Origin: Fuerstiella marisgermanici
GTDB lineage: Bacteria; Planctomycetota; Planctomycetia; Planctomycetales; Planctomycetaceae
Direction of reading: 5' to 3'
DNA: 64,000 nucleotides
NCBI RefSeq assembly: GCF_001983935.1
Contig: NZ_CP017641.1
Coordinates: forward strand, 2,604,001-2,668,000
Every line of letters starts with the position of its first letter. The first letter of the stretch is position 1. Below, piece after piece: positions 17,990 to 26,297 of this stretch. Under the pieces are notes generated by a model. That model was not told the origin of the DNA, ran no database searches, and saw only the letters and a program-made list of their open reading frames with translations. A program made the position numbers and the translations under genes.

Positions 17990-19909
17990 TTAAGCGTCTA
18001 CGTCGTCAGCGAAACTCGCGTCTTCCATGATGACTTTGTATCGCTCAGACGCTTCCTTGCCCAACAGCTGGTGAAACGTCTGGTCTGCTTCCAGCTGACT
18101 CTCGATGTCGACTCGCAGCAAAACACGAGCCGCAGGATTCAGCGTCGTGTCACGCAGCTGCGACGAATTCATTTCGCCCAGCCCCTTGAACCGCAGCACC
18201 GTCGGCGTCCGATTCTCAGGCAGCGATGCAAGGATCTCCTCTTTATGCGCATCTGTCTGCGCGTAGTGAGTTGTCTTGCCGACTTCGATCCGGAACAGGG
18301 GCGGTTGAGCGATAAACAACTTGCCCTGTCGGATCAATTCCGTCATATGGCGGAAGAAGAAGGTCAGCAGCAGAGTGGAAATATGGTACCCGTCGCTGTC
18401 GGCATCCATGAGCAGAATGATGCGAGCGTACCTCAGGCGATGAATGTCAAAATTCGGCCCAATGCCCGTTCCCAGCGTTTCGACAAGGTCGTTGATTTCC
18501 TGGTTCTTCAGAATCTTTGATAAGCCCAACGACTCCGTATTCAGAATCTTGCCTCGCAGCGGCAGCACGGCTTGAGTCGACGAATTGCGGCCCATCACGG
18601 CAGTTCCGCCGGCCGAATCACCTTCCACGATAAACAGTTCTGAATCGCCGGTATTCTTGGTCTGACAATCCACCAGCTTGCCCGGTAGATTCGTCCGTCG
18701 GTTGGCCACCGACTTGCGTTTCACGTCGCTCACCGCATCGCGGCTGGCCAGGCGAGCTCGCGCAGAAAGCACGATGCGCCCCAGAATCGCGTCGGCCACA
18801 GTCGGGTTATTGTTCAGCCAGTTTTCCAGCGCCGGACGCACAAGGCCGTCGATCATCGACGTCATTTCCGGGTTATTCAGCCGCTCTTTGGTCTGCCCCT
18901 GAAACATCGGGTCGCCGTGAAAAATCGACAGCACAGCCACGACACCTTCGCGGATGTCGTCCGTCGTGATGTTTACTCCACGCGGCTTAAAGCTGTGCAC
19001 CTCCATATAGTTGCGAACGGCTTTTGCCAGTCCCGCTTTCATGCCGTTTTCATGAGTTCCACCAGCATGAGTGCGGATGCCGTTGACGTAGCTGCGGATC
19101 TGTTCGTCCGTGCTTTCCGTCCACTTCAGAACCAGCTCAACCCGAGCCACCTTGTCATCTTTGTCCGTCTTGAACAACAAGTCGTGAACGGTTTTCTTGC
19201 CGCTGTCACCGATCACTTTTTCGATGTAGCTGACAATGCCGTCCGGGTGGTGCAGTTCGTGAGTTTCGCCTTTGTGTTCGTCTTTGAACACGATCGTCAG
19301 GCCGCCGTGGATGTACGAAATGTCTTCCAGGTGCTGACGGATCGTTTCTGAATTGAACTGCGTACGCCGAAAGATCGTGTCGTCCGGCTGAAAGAAAATC
19401 GTGGTCCCGTGGCCTCGAAACGGCTTCACTTTCTTCGCCGGAGCAGTCGGCTTGCCTCGCCGATACGTCTGTGTCCATTCGTGCCCGTCTCGATGAATCG
19501 TCGCGACCATCTTCGACGACAGCGCGTTGACCACAGACGAACCCACGCCGTGCAGTCCGCCGCTGCGAGCGTAGCTTTTGTTGTCGAATTTTCCGCCTGC
19601 ATGCAGCGTCGTCAGAATAACTTCCAACGACGACTTCTTCATCTTTGGATGCTTGTCGACGGGGATGCCACGGCCGTCATCGCTGACCGTACAACTGCTG
19701 CCGTCCTTATGCAGAGTCACCACAATGCGTTTGCATTCGCCCGCCAGAAATTCATCAACCGAGTTGTCGACCACTTCCCACAACAGATGATGCAGTCCTC
19801 GCGAATCCACACCTCCAATGTACATGGACGGACGCTTGCGGACCGGTTCCAGCCCCTCAAGAACTTCAATGTCGCTGCCGGTATAATTACTTTTTGTCGC
19901 GGTACTCAT
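17990..19909 (-). CDS. DNA topoisomerase type IIA subunit B (GyrB/ParE)
   Basis: 639-aa ATPase subunit of gyrase or topoisomerase IV. The GHKL ATPase motifs are EVVDNSVDEFLAG, VSDDGRGIPVDKH and the lid-like GGLHGVGSSVVNAL. The transducer domain (about 225-395) is followed by TOPRIM with FIVEGDSAGGTA and the DADSDGYHI metal site, and then the C-terminal FKGLGEMN. There is no roughly 170-residue insertion as in proteobacterial GyrB, so it has the length of ParE or of Gram-positive-type GyrB; the two cannot be separated here. The ATG at 19909 is preferred over 19969. No A subunit gene is nearby. Confidence 0.94.
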   Translation of the reverse strand: MSTATKSNYTGSDIEVLEGLEPVRKRPSMYIGGVDSRGLHHLLWEVVDNSVDEFLAGECKRIVVTLHKDGSSCTVSDDGRGIPVDKHPKMKKSSLEVILTTLHAGGKFDNKSYARSGGLHGVGSSVVNALSSKMVATIHRDGHEWTQTYRRGKPTAPAKKVKPFRGHGTTIFFQPDDTIFRRTQFNSETIRQHLEDISYIHGGLTIVFKDEHKGETHELHHPDGIVSYIEKVIGDSGKKTVHDLLFKTDKDDKVARVELVLKWTESTDEQIRSYVNGIRTHAGGTHENGMKAGLAKAVRNYMEVHSFKPRGVNITTDDIREGVVAVLSIFHGDPMFQGQTKERLNNPEMTSMIDGLVRPALENWLNNNPTVADAILGRIVLSARARLASRDAVSDVKRKSVANRRTNLPGKLVDCQTKNTGDSELFIVEGDSAGGTAVMGRNSSTQAVLPLRGKILNTESLGLSKILKNQEINDLVETLGTGIGPNFDIHRLRYARIILLMDADSDGYHISTLLLTFFFRHMTELIRQGKLFIAQPPLFRIEVGKTTHYAQTDAHKEEILASLPENRTPTVLRFKGLGEMNSSQLRDTTLNPAARVLLRVDIESQLEADQTFHQLLGKEASERYKVIMEDASFADDVDA

Positions 19910-20085
19910 ACGTCGATTCTTTGTCACACGATAAGCCGTGTGTAGATTTAATGAGGGCCAGTGGCACACAAACCATCAACCATGCCTGACGCATCAATGG
20001 TGCTGGTCTGTTAAAAATTTGGTGTTGAACAGTCGTTCTTTGTTGGTTTGTAAATTGTGGTATGGGTTTACGATTCGCCCGGCGG

Positions 20086-20270
20086 GCGGCAGCACTTAGC
20101 CTTGGGCGTAAGCCCAAGGTCGTGTTCTAACAAGCTTGAGAAAGCCCCGAAGGGGTGACACCAGTTGTTGTTTTATCCTTTTGCTGTCGCCCCTCCGGGG
20201 CTTTGTGGGCGTCGCGTCTCTAACCTCGGGCTTACACCCGAGGCTAAGTGCTGTCGCCCCTCCGGGGCAA
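20086..20270. repeat. Nested foldback element (GCCTTGGGCGTAAGCCCAAGG type)
   Basis: About 34 bases at 20086-20119 are inverted at 20224-20257 with few mismatches (GCACTTAGCC...GGCTAAGTGC). A second inverted pair lies inside: AAAGCCCCGAAGGGGTGACA (about 20141-20160) and TGTCGCCCCTCCGGGGCTTT (about 20185-20204). Each arm is itself palindromic. A further half-copy follows at 20251-20268. Confidence 0.8.
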
Positions 20271-20394
20271 AAACACAGTAGTAAATGACGATGCCCCCGC
20301 AGCTTGCCACTCACGGATGGCTCCGCAACTTCGCCTAAACCGGCACCACAACCACAGATCGCGAACAATACAAAGTCCGCTCAAACCTTGCCAT

Positions 20395-20572
20395 GCCGGT
20401 ACGCACCGACGGGCGGTCGGTATGCACCGACGGGCGATTGGCGTGGCGGGCGGGTGAGCCGGATAGAAGCTGAAGCGCCGGCGATGTTCCCGCTGGTCGC
20501 CGGTAGGCACCGGCGGGCGGTTGGCGTGGGGGGGGCGGATGAGCCGGATTGGAGCTTAAGCGCCGGCGATGA
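20395..20572 (+). repeat. Family D repeats, two copies head to tail
   Basis: GCCGGTACGCACCGACGGGC at 20395, then GAAGCGCCGGCGATGTTCCCG and GGTCGCCGG; a second copy begins near 20500. They end about 100 bases before the next gene start. Confidence 0.7.
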
Positions 20573-20673
20573 AATGGGTTGACTATGGCTGGTGCGGCTC
20601 GACAATTGCAGCGCATCGGCGGTGCGTTTCACGCGGAACGGTTTCGTCGGAAGCATGGAAAGGTACGAGCGAA

Positions 20674-21288
20674 ATGAAGTACGTCGCCACAATCATCTTA
20701 GTCGTTGTCGCGTTCTTCTGTGGCCGCTTCTTCGCCCCGCAGCAGGAGTCGTTGCCCAGTATCCCGATCGCTTTCGTCCAGGCAACTCAGCCCGTAGCGG
20801 TTGCGATTGAGGTGGATCTTGAAGACGAAGACGCCCGCAGTGAAGGCGATGGCGCGAGTGTACACGACCTGAAGGGGACAGCCGTCTACACGTTTTTGAA
20901 CATAACTGATCGGCCAATTTCGATCTCATTTCCGCCCGCTCGAACGTTTCATGTTTCAGAAACACAAATCGCGAAGGGCGAGCAGCAAACCCCGGCAGCA
21001 CTCACTGCGACTCAAATTATCCAGCTCGCCCCGAACGAATCTACCAAGCTGTCCGGCCCGTGGTCATGCGTCATCACTGATCAAAAGTCCGAAATGCTGA
21101 GCCCCCGCGCGGGCTGGGAAGGGTACACGTTTCAGCCGCCTCCCGACGCTCAAGCTGATCACAATTTCCTGTCAGGCACATTGATTGCATTCCAGTCGTT
21201 CGAAGGCTTCTCGTCTCATCAGGAATTCAACTCGGCGGCCGCGCATCTCAAACTCGTTGCCGATGCCGCTTCGACTCCCGACAATTAG
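20674..21288 (+). CDS. Membrane-anchored or exported hypothetical protein
   Basis: 204-aa protein of unknown function. The N-terminal segment MKYVATIILVVVAFFCGRFF is a signal anchor. The remainder is soluble and probably periplasmic, with a beta-rich central part (AVYTFLNITDRPISISFPPA, about 70-90) reminiscent of Ig-like or intracellular-protease-inhibitor-like folds, though no family can be named. The ATG at 20674 is selected for its hydrophobic start; upstream in-frame codons lie in the repeat. It is convergent with the KaiC-like gene. Confidence 0.65.
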   Translation: MKYVATIILVVVAFFCGRFFAPQQESLPSIPIAFVQATQPVAVAIEVDLEDEDARSEGDGASVHDLKGTAVYTFLNITDRPISISFPPARTFHVSETQIAKGEQQTPAALTATQIIQLAPNESTKLSGPWSCVITDQKSEMLSPRAGWEGYTFQPPPDAQADHNFLSGTLIAFQSFEGFSSHQEFNSAAAHLKLVADAASTPDN

Positions 21289-21314
21289 TCGCTGACTCGC
21301 GCTGCAGCCTCAAG

Positions 21315-22205
21315 CTACGACGGCAAAATCTGAAGGCCTTGTTCCGCGATTTGGTACGGCAGAATTTCGTCGCTGCACGCGCTGCCGCGATGCTTGGCGA
21401 CGTAGAGGGCTCGGCCAATCTTGTTGCCGTCGCGCGTTTTGCCGAGCATGATAATGGTGTTGGCGTTCGATAGCACATCGCCCGATTGAATCGGCCGTGA
21501 AAGCAGGTCGTCCAGCATCACTTCGTGACTGGTGTACAGCAGCAGGCCGCCGATGTCCTGGTTGTCGTAAGCGTGCTGCTCGACCTTTTCTTGCTGCGAC
21601 CGAAAATGGACGCGGAACAAATCGCGAGCCAGCCAGTCGTGTTCTTTGCGCAGGATCTGGTGATAAATGTAGTCGAACAAATGGAACTGGAACGAGTCAG
21701 AATCCTTCTCCGTCGGCTCAACGCCATCGATGACAGCTCGCCGCACCCCATGCACAAAGTTGCCATAGAAGAAGGCAATCGTCTGATCCAGACGTCTCAT
21801 TAAATCGGCTTTGAACTCCTGCCATTGTTCCGGCGGCATGTCACCGATTGTGACTCGCCGACCACCACGGTGAAAGACGTGAAGGTAGTCGGATCGAATT
21901 TCCGCTTCGTCCCAAACCACGGCCGGGTCGATGCGATCGATTAATTTTCGCTGGCGGAGTTTCCAGTTGAACATCCGTTCGGCATATTCTGCCTGGTTTT
22001 GTGAATCGCCGCGCGTGGTCAGGTCGAAGATGACGCCGGTCTGACCTTCCTGCTGTTCGCCGGCTTGAGCGTAACTGACGCCGAGTTGCGTTTTTCCAAT
22101 ACCGGTGGCGCCCATGACCACGGTCAGCGTTCCCGGAATCAGGCCTCCGCCTAGCGCTTCGTCAAGCTTCGGAATGCCGGTGGATTGTCGATTGGCGTTG
22201 GTCAT
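21315..22205 (-). CDS. KaiC/RecA-like P-loop ATPase
   Basis: 296-aa single-domain ATPase. [19 protein letters not shown] is the classic KaiC/RadA opening, followed by Walker [10 protein letters not shown] (about 32-40). The hydrophobic strand [10 protein letters not shown] carries a Walker-B-like Asp. The sequence lacks the second ATPase domain and the phosphorylation-site pair of circadian KaiC. Members are usually of unknown function in signalling or DNA transactions. The ATG at 22205 is chosen since it gives the family N-terminus. It lies 136 bases downstream of ubiX on the same strand. Confidence 0.82.
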   Translation of the reverse strand: MTNANRQSTGIPKLDEALGGGLIPGTLTVVMGATGIGKTQLGVSYAQAGEQQEGQTGVIFDLTTRGDSQNQAEYAERMFNWKLRQRKLIDRIDPAVVWDEAEIRSDYLHVFHRGGRRVTIGDMPPEQWQEFKADLMRRLDQTIAFFYGNFVHGVRRAVIDGVEPTEKDSDSFQFHLFDYIYHQILRKEHDWLARDLFRVHFRSQQEKVEQHAYDNQDIGGLLLYTSHEVMLDDLLSRPIQSGDVLSNANTIIMLGKTRDGNKIGRALYVAKHRGSACSDEILPYQIAEQGLQILPS

Positions 22206-22341
22206 TTGCGGTTTTGTTTCCGTGTTGAAAAAGGGATTTAGTGGAGTTCGCCAGAGAGCCCGATTTGGGTGGCGGATCGCAGGAACTCGGGCGAGCCCCA
22301 CTACGAGTCGCCAGTCCTGGCAAGCGGATGCGTCCGATTTC

Positions 22342-23004
22342 TTACGACTCATCACCCCAGCGTTGGATGAGCGAATTCGGAATTCGCAAATGGTCGCAGA
22401 TTCGAGCGACCACAAAGTTCACCAGATCTGCCACGCAAACGGGGTTCTGATAGAAGCCGGGCATGGACGGAAGGATGGTGGCACCGGCGTTCGTGAGCCG
22501 CACCATATTCTCCAACGCAATCAGACCAAGCGGCGTTTCGCGAGGTACCATGACCAGCGGTCGACGTTCCTTCAAGTGAACATCCGCCGCTCGCTGAATC
22601 AGGTTTGTCGACGCGCCAGTGGCGACGGAAGATAACGTTCCCATCGAGCACGGGCACACGACCATGCCGCTGGTTAGAAACGAACCGCTCGCAATCCCTG
22701 CTGAGTAGTCTCGGATTGAATGGCAGTGCAGGCGAGCGTCCGTGGGTGGTTCGAAACTGTCGAAGCCCCATTCAGCGGCGGGATGCTGATCGAAAGCTGT
22801 GGCCAGAAAAGTGAGCCACTCCTTCGACGTTGCCGCTTCGCCGGGCAGTTGAGTTCCCAGTTCTCGCAGTGCGACCTGCCGAGCGGCTTCGCTGACGACA
22901 AGGTGCAGCGTCGCTCCGGATTGCAGCATGGCTTGAGCTAACCGGATGGCGTACGCCGTCCCGCTGGCTCCGGTGATGGCGAGGACGTAGTTTTGCGACT
23001 CCAT
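22342..23004 (-). CDS. ubiX: Flavin prenyltransferase UbiX
   Basis: 220-aa UbiX, which prenylates FMN to the prenyl-FMN cofactor used by UbiD-type decarboxylases in quinone biosynthesis and other pathways. The N-terminal [18 protein letters not shown], the central [24 protein letters not shown], the block [17 protein letters not shown] and [20 protein letters not shown] are diagnostic. The ATG at 23004 (MESQNYVLA) is preferred. No ubiD gene is in the window. A KaiC-like ATPase gene lies downstream. Confidence 0.95.
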   Translation of the reverse strand: MESQNYVLAITGASGTAYAIRLAQAMLQSGATLHLVVSEAARQVALRELGTQLPGEAATSKEWLTFLATAFDQHPAAEWGFDSFEPPTDARLHCHSIRDYSAGIASGSFLTSGMVVCPCSMGTLSSVATGASTNLIQRAADVHLKERRPLVMVPRETPLGLIALENMVRLTNAGATILPSMPGFYQNPVCVADLVNFVVARICDHLRIPNSLIQRWGDES

Positions 23005-23327
23005 GGTGATGCCGGTTCGTAATTCGGATAAGCGAAGTGAATGTCGAGACACGGGCCCTGAAAGGTTGGAACAAAGTATCTGGCAGGTTGTCGTGGATCG
23101 TTTCGACTTTCCCGGGCGCTTGTGAATGGTACAGGAAAAGCGGTCCGTGCGTCGTGCGGCCCTCCCCCGATCTTGCTTCGCTCGATCGACCCCTCCCGCA
23201 ATAAATTGCGGGAGGGGTTATTACATTCCGCGACTGTCTGCAGCGACCGACGGGAGCACCGCCGGCGCTTCAGCCTCCACCCGGCTCCCCCGCTCCCCAC
23301 GCCAACCGCCCGCCGGTGCGTACCGGC
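23005..23327. other. Intergenic region with a strong hairpin and a family D repeat
   Basis: Contains a copy of the GGCCCTCCCCCGATCTTGCT element (from 23158), ending in the perfect hairpin CCCCTCCCGCAA-TAAA-TTGCGGGAGGGG at 23191-23218, then the family D repeat. The hairpin may help stop transcription from glnA. Confidence 0.65.
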
Positions 23328-23328
23328 C
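23242..23328 (-). repeat. Family D repeat abutting the glnA stop codon
   Basis: On the minus strand, directly after TAG: GCCGGTACGCACCGGCGGGC, GGTTGGCGTGGGG, GAAGCGCCGGCGGTGCTCCCG, GTCGGTCGCTG. Same orientation relative to the gene as at 1429, 8579, 25281 and 28400. Confidence 0.8.
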
Positions 23329-24761
23329 TAAAAGTAGAGGGCGAATTCGTAGGGGTGAGGGCGTTGGTTGAGGGCGTCGACTTCTTCGGAGCGTTTGAAG
23401 CGGACCCAGTTCTCGATCACGTCCGGAGTAAACACGTCGCCTCGCAGTAGGAAATCGTGGTTGGATTCAAGAGCGGCCAAAGCGTGTTCCAGCGTCGCGG
23501 GCGTCGACGGCACGTCTCGTCGTTCTTCTGGCGCGAGGTCATACAAGTCTTTGTCCAGCGGCTTGCCGGAGCTGATGCGATTTTGGATTCCGTCCAGCAT
23601 CGCCATCAGCACGGCCGACATCGCGAGGTACGGATTGCAGGTAGGATCCGGGCACCGGAACTCAATGCGTCGATCTGCTTCGTCGCCGGAATTCACCGGG
23701 ATGCGAATCGCGGCCGACCGATTGCGGTAACTGTAGGACAGGTTGACCGGGGCTTCGAATCCGGGAATCAGTCGTTTGTAGCTGTTGGTCGACGGGCAGC
23801 AGAACGCCAGCAGGGACGGCGCGTGTTTGAGAATTCCGCCCATCGCGTACATGGCGGTTTCGCTTAGGCCGCCGTAGCCAGCGCCCGCGAACAGCGGCGA
23901 GCCGTCTTTCCACAAAGACAAGTGCAGGTGCAGACCGGAGCCGTTGTCGTTGAAGACGGGCTTGGGCATGAAGGTTGCCACTTTGCCGTGCCGAGCCGCG
24001 AAGTTGCGAGCCAGGTATTTCAGTCGCAGCAGGTGGTCCCCGGCGCGTTGTAGCGGGGCTGCTTTGAGGTCCAGGTGGCACTGGCCGCCAGTCGCGGTCG
24101 CTCGCTGCTGGCTGTTAACCGCCACGCCACTTTCCGCCAGCACCAGCATCAGTTCCGTGCGAAGGTCCTGAAGCGTGTCCATCGGCGGCATTGTGAGGTA
24201 GCCGTCGCGGTGACGAATTTGGTGAGCGGTCGACGATGGACGGTCGCTGTCGCCGTTCCATTCGCCTTCACTGCTGTCGATGCGGTAGTAGGCTTCGTGA
24301 GCGTTCTGGTCAAAGACAACGCTGTCGAACACGAAGAATTCGATGTCGCTGCCGACGTTGGCCTGGTCCGCGATGCCCGTCGACTGCATATACATTTCGG
24401 CCTTGCGAGCCACATGGCGGGGGTCTCGCGGATAGCTTTGGTGCGTGACGGGATCCTTGACGTTGCACAAAATCGCGAGCGTGTTCTGCAGGCACGGGTC
24501 GACGAACGCCGTCTGAGCATCGGGGACGATCAGCATGTCACTTTCATGAATCGCCTGCCAACCCTGCATGGACGAACCGTCGAAGCCGAACCCGTCTTCG
24601 AACCTGGCTTCGGTCAGCTGTTCGGCCGGGATCGTGACGTGTCTTTGTTGGCCCAGGAAATCGGCGAAGCGAAGATCAATCGCACGGATTTCGCGCTGGC
24701 GGCACAGGGCGAGGACTTCTCGCGGAGACTGTTCTTTCAATGGCTGAGCGGTCGCTGTCAT
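23328..24761 (-). CDS. glnA: Glutamine synthetase, type I
   Basis: 477-aa GlnA, condensing glutamate and ammonia with ATP in nitrogen assimilation. Signature FGFDGSSMQGW, metal-binding region GSDIEFFVFD, NDNGSGLHLHLSLW and the glutamate flap IPGFEAPVNLSYSYRNRSAAIRIP are present. DKDLYDLAPEE keeps a Tyr where GSI-beta enzymes are adenylylated, so GlnE-type control is possible. The length fits a dodecameric GSI. The gene stands alone; a family D repeat touches its stop codon. Confidence 0.95.
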   Translation of the reverse strand: MTATAQPLKEQSPREVLALCRQREIRAIDLRFADFLGQQRHVTIPAEQLTEARFEDGFGFDGSSMQGWQAIHESDMLIVPDAQTAFVDPCLQNTLAILCNVKDPVTHQSYPRDPRHVARKAEMYMQSTGIADQANVGSDIEFFVFDSVVFDQNAHEAYYRIDSSEGEWNGDSDRPSSTAHQIRHRDGYLTMPPMDTLQDLRTELMLVLAESGVAVNSQQRATATGGQCHLDLKAAPLQRAGDHLLRLKYLARNFAARHGKVATFMPKPVFNDNGSGLHLHLSLWKDGSPLFAGAGYGGLSETAMYAMGGILKHAPSLLAFCCPSTNSYKRLIPGFEAPVNLSYSYRNRSAAIRIPVNSGDEADRRIEFRCPDPTCNPYLAMSAVLMAMLDGIQNRISSGKPLDKDLYDLAPEERRDVPSTPATLEHALAALESNHDFLLRGDVFTPDVIENWVRFKRSEEVDALNQRPHPYEFALYF

Positions 24762-24972
24762 GATTTGAAGTTTTGCAGAGGCGCGAGACCCGTGGAGATT
24801 CGGTTCGCCGGGATAGGATGAAGAAATGCTCGCCTGATGTCACATGTTAGCGGATCGCGCGGCGAGGGCGAGCGTGGGAAGGGGAGGGAAAACAGAAGAA
24901 GTCGCCCGCGGATTTTTCTCCTTCTGCCCCAGCCTTCATCGTTCAGCCCTCATCCCGTACACTGCCACGGCT

Positions 24973-25281
24973 ATGCCCAAACTGCCTCAAAAACGCGAAC
25001 CCCAGCCCGACGTCCCCACTGTGCCGATCGCATTGCTGGTGACGCTCATGGTCAGCTTCGCGTTTTTCGGATTGCTGGCCGTGATCCTGCCCGGCGCCGG
25101 GATGATGGCCCTGACCATGTTCGTCCTGGGAGTCTTCTTCTGGCTGCAGTACGTGATCTGGGGCAAGTGGCTGTTCGGACTCGCGGTAAGAATGGAACAC
25201 AAGGCTGAAGCGGCCGAACGCCAGAAGGAAGAACGAATGGCCACGAACCAACACCAATCCCCAAACACCGATTCACCATAA
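24973..25281 (+). CDS. Small two-helix membrane protein
   Basis: 102-aa protein with two predicted membrane helices (about residues 19-40 and 44-66: IALLVTLMVSFAFFGLLAVIL and MMALTMFVLGVFFWLQYVIW) and a charged C-terminal tail. No family recognised. The ATG at 24973 follows a 200-base leader. A truncated, diverged copy of its 3' half lies at 25702-25866, beyond an array of repeats, so the locus has undergone duplication. Confidence 0.6.
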   Translation: MPKLPQKREPQPDVPTVPIALLVTLMVSFAFFGLLAVILPGAGMMALTMFVLGVFFWLQYVIWGKWLFGLAVRMEHKAEAAERQKEERMATNQHQSPNTDSP

Positions 25282-25284
25282 CTC

Positions 25285-25300
25285 CGTTCCACGTGAAACA
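25285..25300. promoter_or_regulatory. parS-like site 1
   Basis: CGTTCCACGTGAAACA, one base from the Bacillus subtilis parS consensus TGTTCCACGTGAAACA bound by ParB/Spo0J. It lies 4 bases after the preceding stop. Confidence 0.6.
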
Positions 25301-25427
25301 CGCCGGTACGCACCGGCGGGCGGTTGGCGTGGGGGAGCGGGTGAGCTAGATGAGAGCTGAAGCGCCGGCGGTGCTCCCGATGGTCGCTGGAGAAGGGTTG
25401 CGGCGAGGCGGGCAGAGCGCGGCTTTG

Positions 25428-25443
25428 TGTTCCACGTGAAACA
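25428..25443. promoter_or_regulatory. parS site 2 (exact consensus)
   Basis: TGTTCCACGTGAAACA, identical to the B. subtilis parS 16-mer. Confidence 0.75.
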
Positions 25444-25575
25444 GGCCGGGCCGGTATGCACCGGCGGGCGGTTGGCGTGGGGGAGTGGGTGAGCCGGGTG
25501 CGAGCTGAAGCGCCGCCGGTGCTCCCGTTGGTCGCTGGAGAAGGGTTGCGGGGAGGCGGGCAGAGCGCGGCTTTG

Positions 25576-25591
25576 TGTTCCACGTGAAACA
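25576..25591. promoter_or_regulatory. parS site 3 (exact consensus)
   Basis: TGTTCCACGTGAAACA again, exactly 148 bases after site 2, within the next repeat unit. Confidence 0.75.
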
Positions 25592-25701
25592 GGCCGGTAC
25601 GCACCGGCGGGCGGTTGGCGTGGGGGAGCGGGTGAGCTGGATGAGAGCTGAAGCGCCGGCGGTGTGCCCGGTGGTCGCTGGAGAAGGGCGGAGGCTGGCT
25701 G

Positions 25702-25866
25702 ATGTTCGCGCTGGGCGTCTTCTTTTGGCTGCAGTACGTGATCTGGGACAAGTGGCCGTTCGGACTCATGGTGAGAATGGAACACAAGGCAGAAGCCGCC
25801 AGGCAGCAACAGCAATCGCCGATCGCTGCGGAGCAGAAGCCGCTTGCCGATGCCTATCCGAACTGA
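25702..25866 (+). pseudogene. Truncated duplicate of the two-helix membrane protein gene
   Basis: Starting at an internal ATG it reads MFALGVFFWLQYVIWDKWPF and continues GLMVRMEHKAEAARQQQQ, 54 codons to TGA. Residues up to MEHKAEAA are nearly identical to the second helix and following segment of the 24973 gene; the tail then differs. The first helix is missing and repeats precede it, so it is probably a decayed duplicate, though a short protein could still be made. Confidence 0.7.
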
Positions 25867-25870
25867 GACT

Positions 25871-25886
25871 CGTTCCACGTGGAACG
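25871..25886. promoter_or_regulatory. parS-like site 4 (perfect palindrome)
   Basis: CGTTCCACGTGGAACG, two-fold symmetric variant of the parS core with mismatches only at outer and one inner position. Confidence 0.55.
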
Positions 25887-25921
25887 GGTTGCACCACGAC
25901 GTATCTCGATCTCATTGAATT

Positions 25922-26145
25922 CGTTTAACCCGCAGCCGGAGGCGCAGGCGTCCGCTCTGACGTGGGATTCGCTAGCAACGATCGGAAACTTACTGTCGGT
26001 GCTTTCGCAGCTGCGGCTGGACGCCCCAGCCGCAGCACTTCCGATCGAACCTTCGGCGACAGGCTGCTGCCGACCGTGTGTCGGATCATCAAACTGCGTT
26101 CAGCCCGCCACGCTCACGCCTGCGCCTCCGGCTGCGGGTTAAACG
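25922..26145. repeat. Foldback element family C, copy 1
   Basis: CGTTTAACCCGCAGCCGGAG-GCGCAGGCG at 25922-25950 is repeated in perfect inverse orientation at 26117-26145. The interior has its own hairpin (GCTGCGGCTGG...CCAGCCGCAGC). It lies between parS-like sites 4 and 5. Other copies are at 46528, 47248 and 52174. Confidence 0.85.
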
Positions 26146-26188
26146 ATCCAACCGCGACAGATCGACTCTGGAGAGAACGATCGACGTC

Positions 26189-26204
26189 TGTTTCACGTGG
26201 AACG
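26189..26204. promoter_or_regulatory. parS-like site 5
   Basis: TGTTTCACGTGGAACG, 13 of 16 positions match the B. subtilis consensus and 13 of 16 match the TGTTTCACGTGAAACA variant. It is about 95 bases upstream of the glycosyltransferase start. Confidence 0.55.
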
Positions 26205-26297
26205 AACGGACGATGGCATTCCAATCACCAATTTCCGAAGATGCCGCCGCGTCGGACATCTCAAATCTGCCATTTCAGATCTTAAAATTCTGCCTCC

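Larger units (their letters stand above)
19910..20673. other. Intergenic region filled with palindromic repeats
   Basis: 760 bases between two divergent genes. They contain the foldback element at 20086-20270 and family D copies at 20395-20572. No coding sequence is supported. Confidence 0.6.
25302..25690 (+). repeat. Tandem family D array (three copies, period about 148 bp) carrying parS-like sites
   Basis: Copies start near 25302, 25451 and 25593 with CCGGTACGCACCGGCGGGC (second copy: CCGGTATGCACCGGCGGGC), continue GGTTGGCGTGGGGGAG, end GGTCGCTGGAGAAGGG, and are separated by GGCAGAGCGCGGCTTTGTG plus the parS-like 16-mer. The period equals that of the 8.0 kb array, although the spacer part differs. 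Confidence 0.85.
25282..26297. other. One-kilobase intergenic region: parS-like cluster, repeats, gene remnant
   Basis: The gap between the small membrane protein and the GT39-like gene is entirely accounted for by parS-like sites 1-5, the family D array, the truncated duplicate and a family C foldback. No other gene is supported. Confidence 0.7.

Noticed and set aside
25302-25690. CRISPR array or long open frames through the repeats
   Set aside because: Three repeat copies with long conserved units; open frames are simply translated repeats.
25282-26297. Replication origin oriC
   Set aside because: No DnaA boxes of TTATCCACA type and no AT-rich unwinding region are visible; only parS-like sites are supported.
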